NCBI GenBank assembly: GCA_025361995.1
Contig: JANYIP010000192.1
Location: 1 to 6,848 of the forward strand
Length of the DNA: 6,848 bases
Direction of reading: 5' to 3'
Origin: Streptomycetales bacterium
GTDB taxonomy: Bacteria; Actinomycetota; Actinomycetes; Prado026
This document shows positions 1 through 6,222 of the stretch, one piece after another. The stretch's first letter is position 1. Each line of letters opens with the position of its first letter. The notes under the pieces were generated by a model. The model was given only the letters and a program-made list of their open reading frames with translations. It was not told where the DNA came from and did not search any database. The position numbers were made by a program, and so were the translations under genes.

Positions 1-575
1 TCGACCTGTACGTCCGGCTGGTGGGCGAGGCGGTGGAGGAGTTCAAGTCGGGTGCCCCGCTCGAACCGGTCGCGGACATCCGGGTGGAGCTGCCGGTGGA
101 CGCGCACCTGCCGCACGACTACATCGCGGGGGAGCGGTTGCGCCTGGAGGCGTACCGCCGGATCGCGGAGGCGCCGGACGACGCGGCGATCGAGGCGGTC
201 CGGGAGGAGCTGGTGGACCGGTACGGGGCGCTGCCGGTGGCGGTGGAGAACCTGCTGTCGGTGGCGACGTTCCGTGTCCACGCCCGGCGCGCCGGGCTGA
301 CGGACGTGACGCTGCAAGGAACCCTGGTGCGGTTCGGACCGGTGGACCTGCCGGAGTCGGGGGTCCTGCGGATGCAGCGGCTCTACCCGAAGACGCTGTT
401 CAAGCCCGCGGTCCGTACCATGTTGGTGCCTCGCCCGATGACGGCCAGGGTCGGTGGGCGGCCGGTGCTCGACGTCGCACTGCTCGCCTGGTGCCGTGAG
501 GTGGTGGACGCCCTTCTGGAGGGGCTTCCCCGGCCGACTGCTGCACCGCCAGTAGAACTCAAGGAGAGTCTGTGA
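1..575 (+). CDS. mfd: Transcription-repair coupling factor Mfd, C-terminal fragment
   Basis: This is the 3' end of mfd, cut by the window edge; the first complete codon is at base 3 and 190 residues are visible. Mfd is a cytoplasmic DNA translocase that removes RNA polymerase stalled at DNA lesions and recruits UvrA for nucleotide excision repair. The visible part opens with DLYVRLVGEAVEEF, the usual sequence just after the helicase motor. It continues into the TRCF C-terminal domain, with IRVELPVDAHLPHDYI, then RLEAYRRIAEA, then EELVDRYGALPVAVENLL. In known Mfd structures this domain is autoinhibitory and masks the UvrA-binding region. The helicase motifs and RNA polymerase-interaction domain lie upstream and are not seen. 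The reading frame is intact to the TGA at 573-575, which overlaps the next gene's GTG start. The identification is secure from domain sequence and context. Confidence 0.95.
   Translation, partial: DLYVRLVGEAVEEFKSGAPLEPVADIRVELPVDAHLPHDYIAGERLRLEAYRRIAEAPDDAAIEAVREELVDRYGALPVAVENLLSVATFRVHARRAGLTDVTLQGTLVRFGPVDLPESGVLRMQRLYPKTLFKPAVRTMLVPRPMTARVGGRPVLDVALLAWCREVVDALLEGLPRPTAAPPVELKESL
561..568 (+). promoter_or_regulatory. Ribosome binding site for the SurA-like gene
   Basis: AAGGAGAG lies inside the last codons of mfd, three bases before the GTG start at 572. Its AGGAG core sits about six bases from the start. It is the strongest Shine-Dalgarno match among the first three internal starts and fixes the GTG at 572 as the initiation codon. 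Confidence 0.7.
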
Positions 576-1237
576 TCGCCAGCCGTACCGCTCATTGGCC
601 GCGCCGCGCAGCCGCGGTCGTGATGGCTGCAGCCGGCGCGCTGGCGCTGGTCGCTTCGCTGTCCGGGTGCGACCCGAAGGAGGCCGGCTCGGCCGCGGTC
701 GTCGGCGGGGTCCGGATCACCGAGACGCAGATCAACCACGACGCGGCGGCGGTGCTGGCGGCGTTCGCGCAGGCGGGTACGGCTGCGCCGAGCAACGCGA
801 CGCTGCTGCGCACGCTGGTGGACCGCGCGATCGACAACGAGCTGGTGGAAGCAGCCGGCAAGCAGGAGAAGATCACGATCACGCAGGGCGAGATCGACAA
901 GCTGATCGCGGACAACGGCGGGCGCGTCAAGCTGTCGGCGGACTTCGCGACCCGTGACGGGCTGTGGCTGCCGCCGGGCCAGATCGACGACCTCGCCCGC
1001 TCGTCGCTGATCCAGCTTGCGCTGGGGAGCCGGCTGGCACCAGGCGCTGACGCGACGACGGTGGACGCCGCGGTGACGAAGTTCAAGACGAAGCTGGCCA
1101 CCGAGCTCGGGGTGACGGTGAGCCCTCGGTACGGGACGTGGAGCCGTACCTCGCTGGAGATCACCGGCAACCTCGACGACCTGTCCGAGCCCGTCGGGGG
1201 CGAGCCGAGCCCGTCCCCGACTCCCAGCGCGGGCTGA
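572..1237 (+). CDS. SurA N-terminal-domain-like lipoprotein (putative chaperone)
   Basis: This 221-residue predicted lipoprotein is likely anchored to the outer face of the membrane. Its signal peptide has Arg residues near the start (R5, R11, R12), a hydrophobic stretch at about 13-30, and the lipobox L30-S31-G32-C33, with Cys33 as the lipidated residue. After the Cys, a VGGVRITETQIN segment (about 44-55) and helical residues to about 180 match the SurA/PrsA-type N-terminal chaperone fold. The PRYGTW motif at about 185-190 is typical of actinobacterial members. A Pro/Ser-rich tail ends the protein. No parvulin prolyl-isomerase domain is present, so a chaperone-like or scaffolding role is inferred rather than isomerase activity. 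The GTG start at 572 overlaps the mfd stop (GTGA), and AAGGAGAG at 561-568 is a strong ribosome binding site at good spacing. Expression is therefore probably coupled to mfd. The substrate is unknown. Confidence 0.85.
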   Translation: MIASRTAHWPRRAAAVVMAAAGALALVASLSGCDPKEAGSAAVVGGVRITETQINHDAAAVLAAFAQAGTAAPSNATLLRTLVDRAIDNELVEAAGKQEKITITQGEIDKLIADNGGRVKLSADFATRDGLWLPPGQIDDLARSSLIQLALGSRLAPGADATTVDAAVTKFKTKLATELGVTVSPRYGTWSRTSLEITGNLDDLSEPVGGEPSPSPTPSAG

Positions 1238-1245
1238 CCGCCACG

Positions 1246-2256
1246 GTGGCTCCGACCGCGGCAGGTCGGCTGCTGCTGCTGGCGACGTCGCCCCGGGTGG
1301 CCCCAGGGCTGCTGTCCTGGTCGGCCTGGACGGCGTTGCACGCGGCGGACGAGGTGTACGCCGCGACGGCTGACCACCCGCTCGGACCAGCCCTGGCCGG
1401 CGCCGAGGTGCGGGTCCTAGTTCCCCCGGTCGAGGGTGTGCAGGACTGCGCCGAGTTCCTGCGTAAGCGCGCCGAGCACGCCCAGGTGGTGTGGCTGGTC
1501 AGCCCTGAGGGCGACGCCGAGCTCGCGGACCGGCTCGGGGCTCTGCCGGGGGTTCTCACAGGGTCGTGGGACCTGCGGGGGGCTCGGCTGCTCGACCTGG
1601 TCGCGGTGATGGACCGGCTGCGCTCGCCCGGCGGCTGCCCGTGGGACGCGGAGCAGACGCACACCTCGCTGCTGCCGTACCTGCTGGAGGAGACGTACGA
1701 GACGGTCGAGGTGATCGAGAGCGGCGACCTCGTCGGGCTGCGCGAGGAGCTGGGGGACCTGCTGCTGCAGGTGGTGTTCCACGCCCGGGTGGCGGAGGAG
1801 CACGAGGAGGAGCCGTGGTCGTTGGACGACGTGGCAGACGGGATCGTCTCCAAGCTGGTGTCCCGGCACCCGCACGTGTTCGGCGACCCGTCGGGCCGTT
1901 CGAGGGCATCCCAGCTGAGCGCGGGGGACGTCGAGCAGAGCTGGGAAGCCCTCAAGCGGGCGGAGAAGGGGCGTACGTCGTCGGTGGACGGTGTCCCGCT
2001 CGCGCAGCCGGCGCTGGCGCTGGCGGCGAAGCTGATCAGCCGGGCCACCAAGTTTGGGGTGGAGATACCGGTTGCCGCCACGTCAACGGCGGAGCCGGCC
2101 GCCGGCGCCTCCCCTGAGGAGGAGGTGGGCGCCCTGCTGCTGGCGGTGGTCGCGCGGGCCCACGCAGACGACATCGATCCGGAGGCGGCGCTGCGAGGTG
2201 CTGCGCGCCGCTACGCCGCCGCGGTGCGCCTGGCCGAGATAGCGTCGGCGCCGTGA
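1246..2256 (+). CDS. mazG: Nucleoside triphosphate pyrophosphohydrolase MazG
   Basis: MazG hydrolyses NTPs and dNTPs to the monophosphate and pyrophosphate, which cleans the nucleotide pool and in mycobacteria contributes to oxidative-stress survival. From the GTG at 1246 the protein has 336 residues. The catalytic MazG domain covers about 115-245. It has CPWD at 131-134, EETYE at 148-152 and EELGD at 167-171, which together give the metal-binding EXXE...EXXD pattern (E149, E152, E168, D171). SRHPHVF at about 206-212 and WEALKRAEK at 233-241 complete it. Residues 1-110 look like a shortened relative of the tetrapyrrole-methylase-like domain fused to some MazG proteins. A second MazG-like half (about 290-330) is degenerate: EEEVGA replaces EEXGD. 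The start lies eight bases after the upstream stop with no strong ribosome binding site, so coupled translation is likely. An in-frame GTG at 1138 lies inside the upstream gene and is rejected. Confidence 0.93.
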   Translation: MAPTAAGRLLLLATSPRVAPGLLSWSAWTALHAADEVYAATADHPLGPALAGAEVRVLVPPVEGVQDCAEFLRKRAEHAQVVWLVSPEGDAELADRLGALPGVLTGSWDLRGARLLDLVAVMDRLRSPGGCPWDAEQTHTSLLPYLLEETYETVEVIESGDLVGLREELGDLLLQVVFHARVAEEHEEEPWSLDDVADGIVSKLVSRHPHVFGDPSGRSRASQLSAGDVEQSWEALKRAEKGRTSSVDGVPLAQPALALAAKLISRATKFGVEIPVAATSTAEPAAGASPEEEVGALLLAVVARAHADDIDPEAALRGAARRYAAAVRLAEIASAP

Positions 2257-3923
2257 CCACCCAGCCACCCAGCGGCCAGCCCGCGGGCGACGACTACCCG
2301 CGAGACGAGACCGCGGACTCCTCGTTCCAGCGGATTGCCGACAACGCCATGGGCGATCTCCTGCGGATCGACCCGGTGGAGGCGACCGCGCTCGGCGACC
2401 ACCGGTTTGACCACCTGCTGCCGGACCGTACCGTCCAGGGCCGCGACGAAGCCCGGGAGGTCCTTGCGGGCTGGCTCGCCGCAGTCGACTCGGTCGACGA
2501 CGTGGGGCTCAGCCCGCAGAACCGGGTGGACCACGAGATCCTGCGGGCCCACCTGGCGTCGCGGCTGTTCACCCTGGACCACCTGCAGCCGCACACCTGG
2601 GACCCGCTCGAGGCGAACCCGGGTTCGGCGATCTATCTCCTGCTGTCCCGTGAGTTCGCTCCGCTGGGTGACCGGCTGCGGGCGGTCGCGGGACGGCTAG
2701 CGGCCGTGCCGGCCTCGCTGGAAGCCGCTCGTGCCGGTCTGGGCCGGATGCCGAGGGTGCACGTGGAGACGGCGATCGGGCAGTTCCAGGGCGCGGTGGC
2801 GATGGTGGCGGAGCAGGTGAGCGAGGCTGTCGCGCTCGAGCCTGGTATGCGGTCGGAGGTTGAGCCGGCCCGCCTCGCGGCACTGGCCGCCCTCGACGAG
2901 CACGTGGCCTGGCTGGAGTCCCGGCTCCCGGCGTCGGACCGGGACCCGCGCCTGGGTGCTGAGCTGTACGCCGGTCGGCTGTGGCACACCCTCGACACGG
3001 AGATCTCGGCGGACAGCGTGCTGGTCAGGGCCGAGAGCGACCTCATGCGGATCGAGGCGGAGATCGCCGAGCTGCTGGCCGGGCGAGACGTGCGGGAGGT
3101 GCTGGACCAGCTCGCGGACGACGGGTACGTGGACGACTCCACGGTGCTCGCGCTCTGCGGGCAGGCCCTGGTCGAGACGACGGACTTCGTCCGCGAGCAC
3201 GGCATCGTGACGGTGCCGGACCAGCTGGGTGAGCTCGTCGAGATCATCGAGATGCCGGAGATCCACCGGGGAGTGGCGGTGGCCTACTGCGACCCGCCGG
3301 GGCCCCTGGAGCCTGCCCAGCTGCCGACCTTCTTCGCGGTGTCCCCGACGCCGTCCAGCTGGCCCGCCGACCGGGTGCGCTCGTTCTACCGGGAGTACAA
3401 CGCCCACCTGCTCCGCAACCTGACGGTGCACGAGGCGATGCCCGGCCACGTCCTCCAGCTGCACACGGCGCGGGACTTCGTGGGGTCGACCCCGGTCCGG
3501 GCGGCCTGCTGGAGCGGGACGTTCGTCGAGGGCTGGGCGGTGTACGCGGAGTCGGTGATGGCAGCGGCCGGATTCGGCGGCGAGGCGCTGCACCTGCAGC
3601 AGCTGAAGATGCAGCTGCGGACGACGATCAACGCGATCCTGGACGTACGCGTGCATGCGCACGGCATGACCGAGCGTGAGGCGATGGCGCTGATGACGGG
3701 CCGCGGCCACCAGGAGGTGGGCGAGGCAGCAGGCAAGTGGCGGCGGGCCCAGCTCACGAGTGCTCAGCTGTCGACGTACTACGTGGGCTACACCGAGGTC
3801 GCCGAGGTGGCCAGGGAGCTGGAGCTGGCCCAGCCGACCTGGACGGCCCGGGAGCGGCACGACGCGATGCTCGCACATGGCTCACCGCCGCCTCGACACC
3901 TGCGCTACTTGCTCGGGGTGTGA
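2253..3923 (+). CDS. DUF885 family predicted zinc metallopeptidase
   Basis: This 556-residue protein belongs to the DUF885 (PF05960/COG4805) family, regarded as gluzincin-type metallopeptidases. No signal peptide or membrane segment is visible, so it is probably cytoplasmic. The N-terminal region matches the family pattern (FQRIADNAMGDLLRIDPVEATALGDHRFD, about 25-53, broken here by no gaps). The putative zinc site is HEAMPGH at 393-399, supplying His393 and His399 with Glu394 as the likely catalytic base. EGWAVYAES at 426-434 would supply the third ligand. The C-terminal segments YYVGYTEVAEVAREL (about 509-523) and HDAMLAHGSPPP (about 536-547) correspond to conserved family blocks. The length is typical. 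The GTG start overlaps the mazG stop as GTGA, which implies translational coupling. The substrate is not predictable from sequence; peptidase or carboxypeptidase activity is an inference from the metal site. Confidence 0.88.
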   Translation: MTTQPPSGQPAGDDYPRDETADSSFQRIADNAMGDLLRIDPVEATALGDHRFDHLLPDRTVQGRDEAREVLAGWLAAVDSVDDVGLSPQNRVDHEILRAHLASRLFTLDHLQPHTWDPLEANPGSAIYLLLSREFAPLGDRLRAVAGRLAAVPASLEAARAGLGRMPRVHVETAIGQFQGAVAMVAEQVSEAVALEPGMRSEVEPARLAALAALDEHVAWLESRLPASDRDPRLGAELYAGRLWHTLDTEISADSVLVRAESDLMRIEAEIAELLAGRDVREVLDQLADDGYVDDSTVLALCGQALVETTDFVREHGIVTVPDQLGELVEIIEMPEIHRGVAVAYCDPPGPLEPAQLPTFFAVSPTPSSWPADRVRSFYREYNAHLLRNLTVHEAMPGHVLQLHTARDFVGSTPVRAACWSGTFVEGWAVYAESVMAAAGFGGEALHLQQLKMQLRTTINAILDVRVHAHGMTEREAMALMTGRGHQEVGEAAGKWRRAQLTSAQLSTYYVGYTEVAEVARELELAQPTWTARERHDAMLAHGSPPPRHLRYLLGV

Positions 3924-3943
3924 GGCGGCGGCTCGCCAGCTAG

Positions 3944-4633
3944 CTACGCGGTGAGGGTCATCGTGCCCGTGCTGGTGGCGATGACGGTGGTGCCGCCGAA
4001 CGTCGCCGTCACGTTGTGGATGCTGCCGACGACGTAGGTCACCGTGAGCGGTGCCTTGCCGAAGGTGTTGAGCGCCACGATCTGCGGTGCGCCGCCATCG
4101 ATGACGTAGGTGACCAGGCCACTGGCAATCCCGGTACCGGGGAGCACGATCTTGACGCTGGCGTTGAGCTTCCACTTGCCCGGCGTCGAGGTCGCGACGG
4201 CGGCGATGGTGGTGGTGGTGGCGTTCTTGTCCGCGTTGATGACCAGGGTGAGCGAGGTGCTACCCGCGGCGACGGTGTTGCCGCTGTAGGTGGCGGTGAT
4301 CGAGTGCGGGCCGAAGGCCAGGGTCGGGACAGTGAGCTTGGCGGTCATCGCGCCGCCCACCAGTGCCAGCGGAGCCGAGCCGAGCACCGTGGCGCCTTCG
4401 TTGAAGGTGACCGTGCCAGTGGCCTGGGTGGTACCGGTGACGTACTTGACGATGGCCTTGAGCTTGATGGCTTGGCCGGGGACCACGTCCACGCTGGGCG
4501 CGCTGATCGTGGTCCGGGTCGGTGCCAGTGTCGCCGCCTGGGCGGCCCCCACGAGGGAGGTCAACGAGGTTGCCGCGGCGACGGCGACCAGTGCCCCGGT
4601 CGCTGCGAGACGGCGAAGATTACGTGAGTTCAT
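3944..4633 (-). CDS. Secreted protein with two bacterial Ig-like domains
   Basis: This is a 229-residue secreted protein on the minus strand. It has a clear Sec signal peptide: RNLRR at 4-8, a hydrophobic Ala/Leu/Val core at about 10-29, and probable cleavage after AQA at 31-33. The mature part consists of two tandem beta-rich domains of the bacterial Ig-like repeat type (Big_3/Big_5-like), at about 38-133 and 137-229. The repeat hallmarks are TGTVTFNEG (72-80) with FGPHSITATYSGN (107-119), and the parallel SGLVTYVIDGG (171-181) with SIHNVTATFGG (204-214). It is Thr/Ala/Val-rich and has no cysteine. I see no LPXTG sorting motif, transmembrane anchor, lipobox or catalytic domain, so it is probably released or held non-covalently. 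A structural, adhesive or binding role is inferred; the ligand is unknown. The ATG at 4633-4631 has only a weak purine stretch upstream. It is the only reverse-strand gene here and converges on the DUF885 gene. Confidence 0.85.
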   Translation of the reverse strand: MNSRNLRRLAATGALVAVAAATSLTSLVGAAQAATLAPTRTTISAPSVDVVPGQAIKLKAIVKYVTGTTQATGTVTFNEGATVLGSAPLALVGGAMTAKLTVPTLAFGPHSITATYSGNTVAAGSTSLTLVINADKNATTTTIAAVATSTPGKWKLNASVKIVLPGTGIASGLVTYVIDGGAPQIVALNTFGKAPLTVTYVVGSIHNVTATFGGTTVIATSTGTMTLTA

Positions 4634-4783
4634 CGGTTCCCAATCTGGAGTACGGGCGCCTGAGCTGTGTCCCGGGCGTCACGTCGACGGCGGTCGACCT
4701 CTCTTGGATACGCGGTCGCTCGCTGTCTCGCTGGCAGGGACGAGGGATGTCCCCCGACTGGCCTATCAAGGCCGATCTCGAAG

Positions 4784-4807
4784 GGCCCAGAGCGATTGCG
4801 CTGGGCC
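4784..4807. repeat. Inverted repeat upstream of eno
   Basis: GGCCCAG at 4784-4790 is matched by CTGGGCC at 4801-4807, giving a perfect 7-bp stem with a 10-base loop. It lies about 48 bases upstream of the candidate eno -10 box. It could be an operator, or a hairpin in a long leader transcript. No T-tract follows on either strand, so a classical terminator is not supported. Confidence 0.5.
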
Positions 4808-4854
4808 ATCGGGCGCTCACGTTCGGCCAGGTCGGGGGAGTCCCGGCATGCCGT

Positions 4855-4860
4855 TAGGGT
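4855..4860 (+). promoter_or_regulatory. eno: Candidate -10 box of the eno promoter
   Basis: TAGGGT, preceded by T, fits the TANNNT -10 pattern of actinobacterial housekeeping promoters. It would place a transcript start near 4866-4868 and leave a leader of about 28-30 bases with a well-placed ribosome site. No good -35 hexamer is seen 16-18 bases upstream, where the sequence is GC-rich. The palindrome GGCATGCC (4845-4852) abuts it. Confidence 0.4.
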
Positions 4861-4883
4861 TGGCGCACTGATCTTTCGACCTT

Positions 4884-4888
4884 AGGAG
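4884..4888 (+). promoter_or_regulatory. eno: Ribosome binding site of eno
   Basis: AGGAG lies seven bases before the GTG start at 4896. It is a textbook site and, together with the conserved enolase N-terminus that follows, fixes the start. Confidence 0.8.
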
Positions 4889-4895
4889 TGTCGCC

Positions 4896-6176
4896 GTGGC
4901 ATCGATCGAGGCCGTCGGAGCCCGCGAGATCCTCGACTCGCGCGGCAACCCCACCGTCGAGGTCGAGGTGGCCCTCGACGACGGGACGGTGGCGCGAGCG
5001 GCAGTCCCCTCGGGTGCCTCCACCGGCGCTTTCGAGGCAGTGGAGCTGCGGGACGGCGATCCGAAGCGGTACGGCGGCAAGGGCGTCGAGAAGGCGGTCC
5101 TCGCGGTGATGGACGAGATCGGACCGGAGCTGCTGGGCTTCGACGCCAGCGAGCAGCGGCTGGTGGACCAGGCACTGATCGACCTGGACGGCACGTCGGG
5201 CAAGTCGCGCCTCGGCGCGAACGCGATCCTCGGGGTGTCCCTCGCCGTGGCGAAGGCGGCGGCCGACTCGGCGAACCTGCCCCTCTTCCGGTACGTGGGC
5301 GGACCGAACGCCCACGTCCTGCCGGTCCCGATGTTCAACATCCTCAACGGCGGGGCGCACGCGGACAGCAACGTGGACATCCAGGAGTTCATGATCGCGC
5401 CCATCGGTGCGACGACGTTCGCCGAGGCGCTGCGCTGGGGCGCCGAGGTGTACCACTGCCTCAAGGGCGTGCTGAGGGCCAAGGGTCTGTCGACCGGGCT
5501 GGGCGACGAGGGCGGCTTCGCCCCGAGCCTGGACAGCAACCGGGCGGCGCTCGACCTGATCACCGAGGCGGTGGGGAAGGCCGGTTTCGCGGTCGGCACG
5601 GACGTCGCCTTTGCCCTGGACGTGGCTGCCACCGAGTTCTATTCCGAGGGGGCTTACCAGTTCGAGGGCTCCGGCCGGTCGGCGGAGTGGATGACGGCCT
5701 ACTACGAGAGCCTGGTCGCGGACTTCCCGCTGGTCTCGATCGAAGACCCGCTGTCGGAGGAGGACTGGGCCGGCTGGATCCACGCGACGGCGGCTCTCGG
5801 CGACCGCGTCCAGATCGTGGGCGACGATCTCTTCGTCACGAACCCGGAGCGTCTGCAGCGGGGTATCGACACCGACGCGGCCAATGCGCTGCTGGTGAAG
5901 GTGAACCAGATCGGCTCGCTGACCGAGACCCTGGACGCGGTCTCGCTGGCTCACCGGGCCGGCTTTCGCTGCATGATGAGCCACCGCTCCGGGGAGACCG
6001 AGGACACCACGATCGCGGACCTCGCGGTGGCCACGGACTGCGGTCAGATCAAGACCGGTGCCCCGGCGCGCAGCGAGCGTGTGGCCAAGTACAACCAGCT
6101 GCTGCGCATCGAGGAGGAGCTGGACGACGCCGCGCGGTATGCGGGTCGCTCCGCGTTCCCACGCTTCCAGGGGTAG
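4896..6176 (+). CDS. eno: Enolase (phosphopyruvate hydratase)
   Basis: Enolase converts 2-phosphoglycerate to phosphoenolpyruvate in glycolysis and the reverse in gluconeogenesis. It is cytoplasmic, Mg-dependent and usually dimeric or octameric. The 426-residue length is normal for the bacterial enzyme. Landmarks in order are ILDSRGNPTVEVEV (12-25), the mobile loop SGASTG (39-44), His155 in NGGAHADSN, and Glu164 in DIQEF. The catalytic Glu205 lies in GDEGGF. The Mg ligands are Asp242, Glu283 (IEDPLSEEDW) and Asp310 (VGDDLF). The catalytic Lys335 lies in KVNQIGSLTE, followed by the signature SHRSGETED (362-370) and Lys386 in QIKTGAP. Every key residue is present and the frame is intact. The GTG start is backed by AGGAG at 4884-4888. 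It is probably transcribed from its own promoter and continues into the FtsB-like gene 46 bases downstream. Confidence 0.98.
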   Translation: MASIEAVGAREILDSRGNPTVEVEVALDDGTVARAAVPSGASTGAFEAVELRDGDPKRYGGKGVEKAVLAVMDEIGPELLGFDASEQRLVDQALIDLDGTSGKSRLGANAILGVSLAVAKAAADSANLPLFRYVGGPNAHVLPVPMFNILNGGAHADSNVDIQEFMIAPIGATTFAEALRWGAEVYHCLKGVLRAKGLSTGLGDEGGFAPSLDSNRAALDLITEAVGKAGFAVGTDVAFALDVAATEFYSEGAYQFEGSGRSAEWMTAYYESLVADFPLVSIEDPLSEEDWAGWIHATAALGDRVQIVGDDLFVTNPERLQRGIDTDAANALLVKVNQIGSLTETLDAVSLAHRAGFRCMMSHRSGETEDTTIADLAVATDCGQIKTGAPARSERVAKYNQLLRIEEELDDAARYAGRSAFPRFQG

Positions 6177-6222
6177 ACCATGGGTCAGTGCTCGTGAAAT
6201 CGGTGACGAGAGTCACGACCGG

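Larger units (their letters stand above)
4634..4895. other. Divergent intergenic region between the Ig-like gene and eno
   Basis: This 262-base non-coding stretch must hold the start signals for both the Ig-like gene (leftward) and eno (rightward). I can support a TAGGGT -10-like box and AGGAG site for eno, an inverted repeat at 4784-4807, a GGCC-N6-GGCC pair at 4760-4773, and a GGCATGCC palindrome at 4845-4852. Two GTCGAC hexamers occur at 4683-4688 and 4693-4698. I could not identify a convincing promoter for the leftward gene. Forward-strand reading frames through this region lack family-like sequence and appear to be chance. Confidence 0.7.

Noticed and set aside
1138..1245. An upstream in-frame GTG that would lengthen MazG by 36 residues
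   Set aside because: It lies deep inside the SurA-like gene and adds an Arg/Pro-rich segment unlike MazG. The GTG at 1246 gives the expected N-terminus.
592..1377. A 261-codon minus-strand open frame across the lipoprotein gene and the mazG start
   Set aside because: It is Ser/Ala/Arg-rich, has no domain, and runs opposite two recognisable plus-strand genes.
2697..3878. A 393-codon open frame on the minus strand opposite the DUF885 gene
   Set aside because: It is Arg/His/Pro-rich low-complexity sequence typical of the antisense frame of a GC-rich gene. It has no recognisable domain, and the plus-strand DUF885 protein with its full metal site explains the region.
4784..4807. The inverted repeat read as a rho-independent terminator
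   Set aside because: There is no T-tract after it on either strand, and it lies upstream of both divergent genes, where no transcript is expected to end.
4634..4895. A possible riboswitch upstream of the Ig-like gene or eno, as I recall for cell-wall genes near eno in streptomycetes (c-di-AMP type)
   Set aside because: I could not find the conserved core of that riboswitch class on either strand. A covariance-model search (Infernal/Rfam) would decide it.
4854..5984. A 376-codon open frame on the minus strand opposite eno
   Set aside because: It lies antisense to a perfectly conserved enolase, and its composition is that of a shadow frame with no family-like motif.
6180..6197. A five-codon ATG mini-frame (MGQCS) between eno and the FtsB-like gene
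   Set aside because: It has no ribosome binding site and is too short to support without conservation data; it is likely chance.
6058..6222. An extended start for the FtsB-like gene inside eno
   Set aside because: The extra residues are a frame-shifted reading of conserved enolase codons. The ATG at 6223 is the first in-frame start after eno.
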